From Mesostigma viride (taxonomy: Eukaryota; Streptophyta; Mesostigmatophyceae; Mesostigmatales; Mesostigmataceae), in assembly GCA_009746045.1 (NCBI GenBank), contig RPFO01000050.1, positions 2,685,694 to 2,730,693 on the forward strand: a DNA stretch of 45,000 nucleotides, read 5' to 3'. Position numbers and translations under genes: made by a program. Within the stretch, counting starts at the first letter, position 1, and each line of letters starts with the position of its first letter. The notes below the pieces were generated by a model that saw nothing but the letters and a program-made list of their open reading frames with translations, was not told the DNA's origin and ran no database searches. This document shows positions 35,397 to 45,000 of this stretch, in pieces.

Positions 35397-35407
35397 TTCC
35401 ACACATA

Positions 35408-36016
35408 GGTCTTTAGAGTCTTTGTATCAGGGTAATAATAATGCCTCGCATTTCGGACGAGATTAGGCATCGTAGGATAGCATTCGTAGGAGTCACATCA
35501 AGATTGCTCGCTCCAGTCATGTGCACAGGTCAGACACCACCAGGTAGCTTGGTCCGGCCGGCCCCCAGCGGCTTGGCCAACCAGCTATCAGTATAGGCGG
35601 CATATCCTGACCTGGCCTGGCCCCACATTCCTAGAAACTAGATGGGTAAACCTGCCATGAACTATACACTACAGCAGTTGCTGGCCGACCTAGTGGCCCC
35701 AGCCAAGTTTGAACACCACGTTTCCTCCCTCTTTCATGCTTGGACTGCTATGCAGAGCAAGAACGTACTAGGTGGCTGCCGAAGACGATAATATTTGTCC
35801 AGGCTCACACGCGCCACTGAGCCCCTGTGGAGAAGCCCCCCCCCCCCCCAGGAGGAAGGGGCGCTTTGCTGTCAGCTTAGTTAGGATTTTCTAGATTAGC
35901 TCAGAGTTAAAGCTTACTTCGGTTTCGCAGCTCATCGCCCACCTCCATCCATATATAGCAAGGGAATACATACGTGCTGTAACATGATCTCCCAAAGGTG
36001 TACGTACATCGTGTTA
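35408..36016 (+). pseudogene. Degraded family B fragment, downstream part (copy B4)
   Basis: It continues B4 with CCTCGCATTTCGGACGAGAT, CCCCCAGCGGCTTGGCC, the CCCAGGAGGAAGGGGCG end of the frame, TTAGGATTTTCTAGATTAG, and the decayed hairpin CTCCCAAAGGTG near 35990. Short insertions interrupt it throughout. Confidence 0.75.
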
Positions 36017-36254
36017 TAATAATCAATTTCCTCCCTCTCTCTAGCTTGGACTGCCATGCAGGACAAGCAGAGTCTGATGGCAGGCCATTGTCCAGCTAGG
36101 CCCACACGCCAGTCCCTGTGGGGATTGGGCAAGCCCCCTTCCCCCAGGACTGAGGAAGAGGCGCTCAGTTACTGAGTAGAGTAGCTAGGATTTCGGTAGA
36201 TGATTAGATTACGGTTAGCTTAGACTAACTACTTAGTGTAGGCATGCATGCTCC
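36017..36254 (+). pseudogene. Family B 3' fragment (copy B6)
   Basis: It matches the last codons and 3' UTR of B (TTGGACTGCCATGCAGGACA, AAGCCCCCTTCCCCC, GTAGCTAGGATTTCGGTAGA). A B-like 3' tail at 36556-36690 probably completes it beyond the C2 insertion. Confidence 0.65.
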
Positions 36255-36555
36255 AGTTTTCTCCCCCCGCCCCACCCGCGGCCCATTGAGCACTAGCCAG
36301 GTTAGAATCGTCCGCAGGTCGAGGTTATTGCCCCTGAGGAAAGCCGCTACACTACCGTATGCCATTACAGTAGATGACAGCTCAAATGACGATTAATTAT
36401 ATCCCCGGCCCTAGTGGCTAAATATGGTTGGGGCATGATGCAATTGATATTTGTAACTTTCGTGTAATTTTTTTTTCTAATGAGATTCGCATCGTACTCC
36501 GTGGCATGCGGGCCCTGGGCATGCGCATGACACGCATGAGTCAGTACTAGCTTAC
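36255..36555 (+). mobile_element. Family C 3' end, plus strand (copy C2)
   Basis: It aligns with the reverse complement of C1: GTCCGCAGGT, GCCGCTACACTACCG, GCCATTACAGTAGA, ATTTGTAACTTTCGTGTAAT, GTACTCCGTGGCATGC, and an (ACTT)n-like tail near 36550. The frame is broken. Confidence 0.7.
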
Positions 36556-36690
36556 TTACTTAGCTTAGTTAGTTTTAATAATTTCGCAGCCCCGCTCACC
36601 CGCCCACGGCACCAGAGGTGGAATATAAGCTACGTGTACGATCTCCGTCCCAACGGCCCGTCATGTTATAATTTATTAATTTATTTTTAA
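36556..36690 (+). mobile_element. Family B-type 3' tail with hairpin
   Basis: It contains TTCGCAGCCCCGCTCACCCG, a decayed hairpin region (ATCTCCGTCCCAACGG) and a TTATAATTTATTAATTTA tail, as in the other B 3' ends. Confidence 0.6.
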
Positions 36691-36867
36691 ATCACGACAC
36701 GCTAGATGCAAGCGCACACCTCGCTGCACAATGCCCAACGGCGAGTGGTCGATCATTGTGCACACAGGCCCGCCTTGTCACCACTTAACCCCCGGTTGGC
36801 TGCGCGCATTGTAGCAGCCAGAGGTGCACGCTCCAGCTTCCCCACTAGCTGCCGGCCCTTGCAGGTC

Positions 36868-37415
36868 TCAACTAAATTAAATTGGAACATATCTCCGTTG
36901 GGAGTACATCTAGCACATGATATCCCTGAGAAGGGGCATATGGCTTTTAATACATTCTGGGCTACATCCTGCAAGGGTAGGGTGTAAACTACACCTGCTC
37001 TGGGTGCACTATGTATTCCAGCAGCTAAGGTGCGGACATAGGGTGTCCCATAAGATCATCATCACATCTGGCTAAACAATGGCTAGGGCATGGCGTCTCA
37101 GGAGAGAGTAGCTCCCTGCATAGGCATCTAGCTTCCAAGGCTAATTTCTTAATGCATCATCCGTCCACGGGGAGTCCCATTATAGGTGCACAATCGCATA
37201 GGCGTGAGCCACTTGCTAAGCTAAGCCTGACAAATCTACACCACTATATATATATTCCCTGGACTGGGATTGCTGGGGAGGCAGGGGGCGCCTGCTAGGG
37301 CGTGTGGTCGACGTGGATGACCGCCCCCCTCCAGTATACCGGTTTCCCCCCTGCGGTCTGCCGGAGCTGGAGGTAGGTCGGCCATAGCTCCCGTAGGTCT
37401 CAAGTAATGCCCACG
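36868..37415 (-). mobile_element. Family D element, minus strand (copy D4)
   Basis: On the minus strand it shows the ORF1-like LWPTYLQLRQTAG and KPVYWRGAV segment (near 37390-37320), the 3' UTR with GCAGGGAGCTACTCTCTCCT, TGCACCCAGAGCAGG, ACACCCTACCCTTGCAGGAT, the ACTCCCAACGGAG hairpin near 36895 and a short A/T tail. The order is the same as D1 and D2. Confidence 0.8.
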
Positions 37416-37431
37416 AAACCCAGCAGCATCT

Positions 37432-37566
37432 ACTAAGTAAGTAAGTAAGTAAGTAGTTGCGTGTCATGTGCGCGAAGGCATGCCACGGAGTACTATGCTA
37501 ATCTCATTAGAAAAATAATTACACAAAAGTTTAAACAAATATCGTCTGCATCAGGAAGACTGGAAT
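37432..37566 (-). mobile_element. Family C 3' UTR fragment (copy C3)
   Basis: An (AAGT)n tail (37434-37455) is followed by the C 3' UTR to about 37551. CAGCAGCATCT occurs on both sides (near 37421 and 37567), a probable TSD. Confidence 0.7.
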
Positions 37567-39239
37567 ATCAGCAGCATCTGGAAGACTGGAACAGCTGGCA
37601 CAACGGCTCGCACGTGCGCACCTGCTCAATGCCCAACACACTGCCCCCACCATCATCGCTTTCATCCAATATGCCCGATGCATGCATGCCGATGTCCTCA
37701 TCACATGTGGCCCGCGATAGAAAGGACTCTGCTTTGTCGCTTGAAACGGAAGCATTTTGGTCGCGATCGCTTGCATGGATCAGTCAAAAGCTGTGGTCGC
37801 TTGGAGCAGAAGGCGGCTGCGCTTTGCTCACTCGCAATATTTAAGGAGATGTTGCCGGTGCACAGTCTTCGAGATGGCGATGGACGCGGGGCTGGACGAC
37901 TCCTGCGACACCATCTGGCGGTCCACTCTCCATGCAGACATCCGGCAATGCGGCACTAGTATACACTTGGCAAGCGCAGTCACTTCTCAATCTGGCCAGA
38001 ATTATCGTAGACGCGTCCAGTTCGCGATTGCTGTGCTTTTCATCCCCACAACACCGCACCCCTTTTCCTTTCTTTGCTATTATCAATGCAAATATAAAAT
38101 TTCACCATGCCAGATATTTTTCTTGCTATGCATGTCTCGAGTGTGCCCCTAGGTAACACAAAATAACCATGGTGACCCGCTCACCTCCTTGTCCACATCT
38201 CTACGCGCTCCTGCAGCGCGGCTCATTCGCATCTCCTGCAGTTGAACGTTGCTCCACCCGTTGTTGACGATGCGGCTCGTTGTTGACTGCCACAATCACC
38301 CTATAATACAATAGCCCAGAGCCGCCAGCCAGCACGTGTGGGCTTGGGTGCTTTGCTCCCTTCTCCCCACCTGATCAAGCTGATGTGTAGAATCAACCGG
38401 TCAGGGCAAGCCCGTATCCAGTTCAAACATGCAAGACAGACCACGATTCCGGCCCTGTCATCAAGTTAGCACAGGTACTAGCATCCGTGTCATCGGCTTC
38501 CAAGTCGAGGCTGTCTCATGCGAGAGTTCTTTTTCCACTGCACACTCCTAAATTGCAGCCCAAGCCTCTTGAAGAGGCGCAGCTTGTGGCCCGGCCCGCT
38601 AGGTGCGTAGAATAGGACAGATCCCCAGACTGCTGGACACGGAGGGCGTCGGAACGTAGGGGCCTAACGAGCGCCTGCGATTCATCGGGGCAAAGCGTGG
38701 TCGAAAGAGAAGTCTGCGTACGTAGAAATATCTTATAAAAACTCAAAATGCTGAGGCAGTAAGCAGGCGCAGAAACGTGATCGAAAAGCAAACAATCTAC
38801 GGTGGGAACAGGGGGGTTGGCTCCAGTCTTTGCTTTAACTAGACTGAAGGAGCGCAGGTTGTACATGGCATACTGATCCGCGTTTACTTCAACGCCTGCT
38901 TGACAGAAAAACTGCGCCCCACAGCCATGACACTCATGACAGAGTGTCGCGATGATGCGACGTAGATAGACAGAAACCACAGAACGAGTCGAATGCTTCC
39001 TGATTTCTTTACCGTTGACCGTTCACCGTTGAATGTTGGCGACTGCCTCCACTGAAATGAGCAAGTCGTCGCGCCGTGCTCGTGCGTGCTTGTCCTGTTA
39101 CCGCGCGGTCGGAAAGTGGGCCAAGTAATTGCGGTGCAGTGCGAACTTGGTCCCAGGAAGTCGTCCTGGGGGGGCCCGCCGCCAACACGTTTGATTTCGC
39201 AAGGATTTCTCGTCAATTTTCCACGCATATACAGTAGCC
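37567..39239. other. No gene recognised
   Basis: Open frames of up to 154 codons exist on both strands with no recognisable domain. GC-rich pieces at 37570-37960 could be remnants of a coding sequence, for example an AFIQYARCMHADVLITCG reading, but stops follow at once. Confidence 0.5.
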
Positions 39240-39455
39240 GGTAAGCCTTAAGTTCGAGGTTTTTGAGTCAACCCAACTTAAGGCGTGAACGACTCTACTA
39301 AATTCTACTTATTTGCACCTAAGATACTTAAACATACTGTTATTAACTAAATTGAACCCAGCAATCAGCATGCCGATATCCTATTCGACCCAACTCAAGA
39401 CGCGAACACAACTTAAGCCAACCCAACTTAAGGCGTGAATGACTGTACGAACGTC
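39240..39455. repeat. Dispersed short direct repeats (AACCCAACTTAAGGCGTGAA)
   Basis: CAACCCAACTTAAGGCGTGA occurs near 39271 and 39421, with a weaker copy near 39385. No coding potential seen. Confidence 0.75.
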
Positions 39456-40117
39456 GGCAACTATTTCATGCCCTTGATGACTACAGCACGGCGTGTGGCT
39501 CGGCGCCAATACAAATCCGACTCGTCTTGGCGCCAAAAAACCTGTGCCATGCAGACTGCACTAAACCCATTTTCTCAAGTGTTATGGAAGTGCATGCGCG
39601 CCTACGCGTCGGCACTCGGAATAGAGCAAAACAACCCCCAACATACCTTGGATTTCTAGCTTATTTGACGCGAAGATTACGACAGAGTAGGTAGTCGCGC
39701 CTGCCATCACGTCACCGCGTCGCTGCGATTTCGCGGAACAAGCTGTCAAGGGAATATATATTGTCAATAGAGACTCCGGCCTTCCTGGGTAGCGGGTTGC
39801 CTATTCCACATTCTCAACTCCAAGCGGCCTGAGCTGTTTGGGTAACGACATGGTATCTCTACTCCGCCTACCTGCCGAAGTGCTATTGTAGCCGATACTA
39901 CATTTCTAGTTCTTATCCTCTACAATTTGGACTCTGATGTGCAAGTAACGTACTTGCAGGTAAGCCATCTTGGTGGTGCAAGTGTGAATAATTACAACAC
40001 ATCGCAGCCCAAGAGCAATTCGACTGATGCAAATTCGCAGGAGAAGGCTTTTACACCGATTATGTTTGTTGGTGCATCCCCGCCGGCTGGATTGCACTGC
40101 AGCGCACTAGCTAGTCA

Positions 40118-40252
40118 GGGTGCATCTGTGAAGCGCACCAGTCTGGTGTGTATATCTGTGAAGCACACTTGTATGGGGTGTGTATCTGTGAAGCGCATTA
40201 GTCTGACGCTGGGGGGTGTATCTGTGAAGCGAGGAGGTGTAACTCAGAAGAG
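40118..40252. repeat. Imperfect tandem repeat, about 36-40 bp, four copies
   Basis: GTGTATCTGTGAAGCGCA-type units (first unit GTGCATCTGTG) recur with spacing of about 30-40 bp and decay at the right side. Confidence 0.75.
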
Positions 40253-40259
40253 GGGGTAT

Positions 40260-41373
40260 GTTAAATTTACTGGATTCTATGCAATCTTATCACTCCTAGG
40301 AACGTACCATCGCTTGCCATAGTCAGCCCCATATGCCTCTCTCAGCACAGTATCGAAAACTCCCTGGACCAACAGAACTGTCACTCCCCCATCCTTCTTA
40401 TATGCCAGCTGCTCTCTTTGATGATTCCTGCCTGCCCAGTCATACACGTGGCCAAACCAAGCTAAGTGTTGAAATTTCTGGGTCCAAGCTAGGTAGTAAA
40501 ACCCCTGTGTTTATTTTATTTGGCTTGCAAGGGTGGCTCGATGGATGTAGTAGATCTGCCCGGCCTGGTGCACAACCCATCCCCAAAGCCTAGGTAATAT
40601 CCGGTTAGTTTGGACACTGCTAGAAGACTCTACGACTGCTTGCTGACTAGACACTAGTGTGTTATTTGTGGGATGCGAATGAGGGCTTTGTGCTGTGCAC
40701 CTGCTGAGGACTGGCCACTACTTTGTAAGTAGCCAGCTCATAGGGGAGTTCTGCTGGGTGGGCTTCCTTTTCAGCAGCAATCTTCATGGTCAGGGGTGTA
40801 TCGGCAACACTGTGCAGGCAACGCTTGCCAAGTTGGCGGTTGCTCCTATGGTACATGACTGTTTATACCGCACCCATGTTTGCCCGCAGCCCCGCACCCA
40901 TGTTTTGCCTATCTTCAGTACCGCACTTCTCAGCAACGCTCTTCAGCTCTCCATCTGAGGCAATGGCGCTCCTTTTGCCTGGAACTGGCCTTCCCAATTC
41001 CTTGGACCCGGGTGCCAATTAGGCCTGCCAATGCTTGCTGTCTGCCGGGTCCAAGAGTGCAAAGCACATCAATTTCTGGCCTTCAAGCAGCATCAGGCTT
41101 CCGAGTTTTTTTTTTTCAATGCACAGGATATGCCTTCTTGCGTTTTTTAGCAGATGCACATTTCTTTGCATTGCCTTACTATTTCTTTCTCTTCTTCGGC
41201 AGTACCATCTCTCTGTACTTGCAATGGTAGGATCCGCCATACTGACCAGCAGCTTTGTTGTGTACTTGTGTAGCATCAACCTCAGACAAGCACACCCTGT
41301 TTTCATAAATAAAAGGGTTGGCGTCCATTCATATCCATGTCGTGTGTGCGATGTCTACCTGCTCTCCCCACAG
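40260..41373. other. No gene recognised, upstream of the third gene
   Basis: Several mid-size frames without domains. A CTCTCCCCACAG acceptor at the end suggests that part of this could be intron if gene 3 has an upstream exon. Confidence 0.5.
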
Positions 41374-44237
41374 GCAGGATCCCATGTCGACAATTTACAT
41401 GTCCGGCGGCCCCTCCCATGGCAGCATCGTCCCTATGGGAGGAGCCGCTTCCGAGGCCGGCACTGTGCCGTTCTGGCAGCACATCAGAGAGAGGTTTGCG
41501 AAAGCGAGGATGTACAAGGACCCTCTTCCCGACATCCTCTGGTCCGCTCGCTACGGGCTTGACCAGGCGCTGCTGCCCCAGATCAAGGAGCGTTGCAAGC
41601 AGAAGAACATCCCGGTTGATTCTAAGATGTTCAAAGATGATCTCGTTCAGGCCTTGCTGGACAGCCGCGGAGAGATCCAGTACATCTGGGAAGCCTTTTC
41701 CCTGTCCCTGGACGAGCTCAAGGCGGTGTGCAGGCATACGTACCCTGGCCTGTTTCGGGACGAGGAGGGGGCGGTCGCGCAGAAGGAGCTGACCCGGCGC
41801 CTGGCGGATAATGACCAGAAGATCCACGACGGCATCAAGACCTTGAGCAGGCTGGCGCGCCGCAAGAGTGGTACGTGCCAGCGGTGCCAGTGCCCACGCT
41901 TGCTGGACATCGTGATCCAGCTGGCATCGCAGGGTGCCACCAGCCCTTGTTCTTTTGGGGGGGGTCAGTTCCGGGTAACATCCAGTCTTTGTTTTCCCTC
42001 TGGTGTGTGTGTGGGGGGGGGGGGGGGGGGGGGTGGGGGTATGTGTGTGTGTATGTGTGGACTGGGGGGCTAGGGGGGGCATCGGCTGTTGTGACCACAG
42101 CTAAGCAGCTCTCACTATGTTTGCAGTTTGTTGCCACCAATGAGAGGGCTTTGCAAAGGGGCCAGGCGGACAGAAGCACATCATCGGTCGCCTTAGCTGT
42201 GTACAGCATGTGCTTTGGAGACTAGTTACTTGTCATTTTCCCTTCCTAACAACAATTGCCCTGCAGGTTGTTTGTTGCGCACGCAGCATCCCGAAATGCA
42301 GCTTTGGCTACATGCATGCAACCATACCCCCCAGAAATATCACCCACACCCAAACACGCTCCCAGTTCGACTCGCAGACAAACCATCCCCCAGCCCTCAC
42401 CCCCACCCTGCCCAACTGAGCTTTGGTTACTGTATCCCGGTACGGGTACGCTCAAATGTGGTACGGCATGTCTGGGCTGAGAATACGGCATAAATACGGC
42501 GAAAATACGGCAAATATACGGCAAAAATACGGCGAAAATACGTAGAAAATATGCAGAAAATACGTAGAAAATACAGACCTACGGGCACCCGCAGTATATC
42601 AGTGAATACGCGAGAACACACAGTCCCGGAATACACTAGCTAGGACACATACGACTCCTGTTGTTATATACTAAATACGCGAGAACACACAGTCCCGGGA
42701 TACACTAGCTAGGACACATACGACTCCTGTTGTTATATACTAAATACGCGAGAACACACAGTCCCGGGATACACTAGCTAGGACACATACGACTCCTCTT
42801 GTTATGTACTAAATACTCGAGAACGCACAGTCCCGCGTTACACTAGCTTTTGGTCGCCCTCCCCTGCTGGCTACCCCCCACCAGTCGGCCCTCTCATTCC
42901 TAAGCGCACGCAGAGACAGACTCAGAGATATGAGATGACGCCCAAGAACACGCACAACTATCCAATAAAAAATCCACCCCAAGTAGCCACTCAAATAGCC
43001 ACTCACTTTGCTCATCTACCTGCCGGGTACCCTCTGCACCCGTCCATCCAGCCAATGTCACTCGTGGTAGTCCCCCCAAGTCCCACCAGCCATTTTAGCA
43101 ATAGCCCACACTCACCTTATTTGATTATAGCATGCTCCCGTCGTTGTATAATTAACTATGTCATGCCGAGTGCTTAAAGGGTTCTCCTTTCAGAGATGGA
43201 AGGCAGCCTCTTGAGCACTTTTGGCCCGTGAGTGTTCTGGAGGCAGCGGGCCAATGTGGTCCCCGCGACAGATACATCTCAAGGCCAATCCATGGCACTC
43301 GGAGTGTAACAAGCAGCCATGCAAGCTTTTTGGCTGGCTAAATTATGGGAAGATGGGCCAGGCAGGCAGGCAGGCAGGCACTTGCGTGCTAAGGCTGTGA
43401 GTAAAAGGGCAGGCGGGCAGGCGGGCAGGCGGGCAGGCGGGCAGGCGGGCAGGCGGGCAGGCGGGCAGGCGGGCAGGCGGGCAGGCGGGCAGGCTGGCAA
43501 GCGTGCAAGCGGGCAGGCGGGCAGGCAGGCAGGCGAGCAGGCAGGCAGGCGAGCAGGCAGGCAGGCGGGCAGGGGGGTAGGCGGGCAGGCGGGCAGGCGG
43601 ACAGGGGGGCCGGCGGGCAGGCAGGCAGACGGGCAGGGGGGCCGGCGGGTAGGCGGGTAGGCGGGCAGGCGGGCAGGCGGGCAGGCAGGCAGGCAGGCAG
43701 GCAGCTGGGCAGGCAGGCAGGCGGGCAGGCGGACAGGCAGGCAGGCGGGCAGGCGGGCAGGGGGGCCGGCGGGCAGCCGGGCAGCCGGGCAGGCGTGGGG
43801 GCAGGGGGGCAAGGGGGCAGATATGTATGTGAAGGATATGGACAAGGCGGCTTGCAGTTTTCTGGATGCTGTGCTATGTTGATCAGGTTGATTTCTGCGG
43901 CCCAGCTTTTGGGGACGAAAATTGGGGACACAACAGATGTTTTGGGATGAGAAAGAGAACTCCATGGTGGGCTGATACAGCATGGTGGGCACGCTGTAAA
44001 TACATCATGCTACCACTTTGTGTGTAGCGACGTCAATCTATGTGCAGAAAATGCGATTATACTATCTATTGTAGTTTGTGGCAAGCGCTTACCCAAGGAA
44101 CGCGTCGGGCTCCAACTTTTGATACTGGAAAGTTTATTCACTTTTGGTTCCGCTAGACCGCTACGCTAGTATTGACCCAAAAATAGAATAATGTTTGTAG
44201 TAAAATAACATTATTATGAGTATTATTTTTGTTGTTG

Positions 44238-44288
<51 letters not shown>

Positions 44289-44669
44289 CACAACAACTTT
44301 GGTGTTACAGGTGGTATAACCCCGGAGGACACAAACGCGATGTATCGCGCAATGTGTGATGCCCGGGAGAGGGACCGCTACTGCCTCCTGCTCAAGGGCC
44401 GCGAGGCTCATCACTTCAAGCGAATGGTCAGCCAGCCCCTTCTGGTCCTGCTGGACCACCCGCGCGCCAAGGAGGCTTTCCAGTCCAATGAGGAGTTGAT
44501 GGCGGAGGTCCAGAAGTGGGTCGAAACAGACATGTCAACGGGCGTCGACCGCCATGCGCGCCCGACATATGCCGCCTTGGTGTCCATCATCAGGGACACG
44601 CGGTGGTTCCGGGAAGACAAGCTCCCTGGCGTGTTGCGCGCTGACGTCCAAGCCGGGGAGGACGTGAAG
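41374..44669 (+). CDS. Unrecognised protein, two phase-compatible exons
   Basis: Exon 41374-41870 (ATG at 41384) starts MSTIYMSGGPSHGSIVPMGG and has RYGLDQALLPQIKERCKQKN, KMFKDDLVQALLDSRGEIQY and DELKAVCRHTYPGLF. It ends phase 1 at GTACGT. Exon 44311-44669 begins with two bases completing Gly, then ITPEDTNAMYRAMCDARER, YCLLLKGREAHHFKRMV, VETDMSTGVDRHARPTYAAL and ends phase 0 at GTAAGC. Both are soluble, charged, helix-rich and GC-rich relative to flanks, as real exons should be. I do not recognise the family, and no motif gives a function. Exons between them, or an upstream first exon, cannot be excluded. Confidence 0.62.
42013..42033. repeat. Poly-G run of 21, intron of the third gene
   Basis: A homopolymer G tract flanked by GT repeats. 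Its length may be uncertain because of sequencing error. Confidence 0.9.
42480..42565. repeat. AAATACGGC-type short tandem repeat
   Basis: AAATACGGC/AAATACGTAG words recur about eight times in 85 bp, directly before the 69-bp array. Confidence 0.85.
42605..42850. repeat. 69-bp minisatellite, 3.5 copies
   Basis: AATACGCGAGAACACACAGT begins copies at 42605, 42674 and 42743, with a variant at 42812. The unit also contains ACACTAGCTAGGACACATAC. The last copy is truncated. Confidence 0.95.
43357..43818. repeat. 8-bp GC-rich repeat (GGCGGGCA), about 460 bp, intron of the third gene
   Basis: GGCAGGCGGGCAGGCG units with many variants (GGCAGGCA, GGGGGGCC). Long open frames on both strands are pure low-complexity artefacts. 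Confidence 0.95.
44231..44287. repeat. (TTA)n microsatellite just before the 3' splice site of the third gene
   Basis: TTG then TTA units, about 19 in all, ending 24 bp before the acceptor TTACAG at 44305-44310. They may lie in the branch-point or pyrimidine region. Confidence 0.95.
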
Positions 44670-44751
44670 GTAAGCTAGGCCTTGACGGCACAGTCTGTGA
44701 GACGTGGTCAGCAGCACTTCCATAACTGTTTCACTCGTATTTTTGATTCAG

Positions 44752-44777
44752 TTGCTGCCATCAAGCTACTTGATGAG
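44752..44777 (+). CDS. Possible 26-nt next exon of the third gene
   Basis: Between TTTTTGATTCAG and GTACAT lies a sequence coding LLPSSYLM plus two bases, in phase with the exon ending at 44669. It is short and has no motif, so support is weak. It would resemble the microexons of the other two genes. Confidence 0.25.
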
Positions 44778-45000
44778 GTACATTACTTTGGGGTATGTAG
44801 GTCATAGGTGGTAGGTCAGGGTGTTGTATCGGTGCATAAGAGCGCACTGTTTTCTCTATTAACCTCCATACTAGTATCAACTACTCACCTTAATTTTGTT
44901 ACCAGAAATCTGGTTCCAAGTTTACAGCAATTGATTTTATTAACAAAACCTGCTCCTTGACGACTGCATAAATGAAAAACGATCTTTGTGTCTATGTGTC
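44778..45000. other. Probable intron or intergenic end of the window
   Basis: AT-rich. A TTTTGTTACCAG acceptor near 44905 could precede another exon (AAATCTGGTTCC), but this cannot be tested here. Confidence 0.3.

Noticed and set aside
43279-43992. Proline/leucine/alanine/cysteine-rich protein on the minus strand
   Set aside because: Translation of the 8-bp GC-rich repeat.

Overview
This window looks like nuclear DNA from a eukaryote, most likely a green alga or another photosynthetic protist. The evidence is GC-rich exons with GT-AG introns set in AT-richer DNA, plant/alga-type gene families, long microsatellites and minisatellites, and several eukaryotic transposon classes. I cannot name the species. 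Nothing bacterial (operons, Shine-Dalgarno sites, CRISPR arrays) is visible, and I recognised no tRNA or rRNA gene.

Three spliced host genes can be rebuilt, all on the + strand. (1) 522-4255 is the 3' part of a TauD/TfdA-type Fe(II)/2-oxoglutarate dioxygenase in four exons; a 26-nt microexon carries the iron-binding WHVD motif. (2) 23816-33108 is a complete SASA-family (sialate O-acetylesterase-like, CE6-type) esterase in four exons. A 36-nt microexon carries VPCAVGGTSLDE, and a last intron of about 6.6 kb contains three large tandem arrays (12, 46 and 33 bp units). (3) 41374-44669 is two phase-compatible exons of an unrecognised protein that probably continues past the window. No upstream partner exon was found for gene 1.

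Between genes 1 and 2 (about 5.3-20.7 kb) lies a nest of mobile elements. Family A is an RLE-type non-LTR retrotransposon (RT, CCHC-like motif, PD..D nuclease), present as four truncated pieces in alternating orientation. Family B is a second non-LTR family; three copies have clear target-site duplications (TSDs) of 10-13 bp. Family D encodes only the C-terminus of an ORF1-like protein followed directly by a 3' UTR, and its 3' hairpin and tail resemble those of B, so it may be mobilised by B. An apparently intact piggyBac transposon (11650-14981) has a 794-aa transposase, perfect 12-bp terminal inverted repeats (TIRs), 14-bp asymmetric internal repeats and TTAA on both sides.

Between genes 2 and 3 (34.3-37.6 kb) is a second, older nest of B, D and a further family C, including a C copy inserted in B with an 11-bp TSD. 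The remaining stretches (18.2-19.4, 20.7-23.8, 37.6-41.4 kb) hold no gene I can support.

The main theme is tandem-repeat expansion inside introns: the introns of all three host genes carry micro- or minisatellites, including a 506-bp higher-order duplication and a fold-back array end in the esterase intron.
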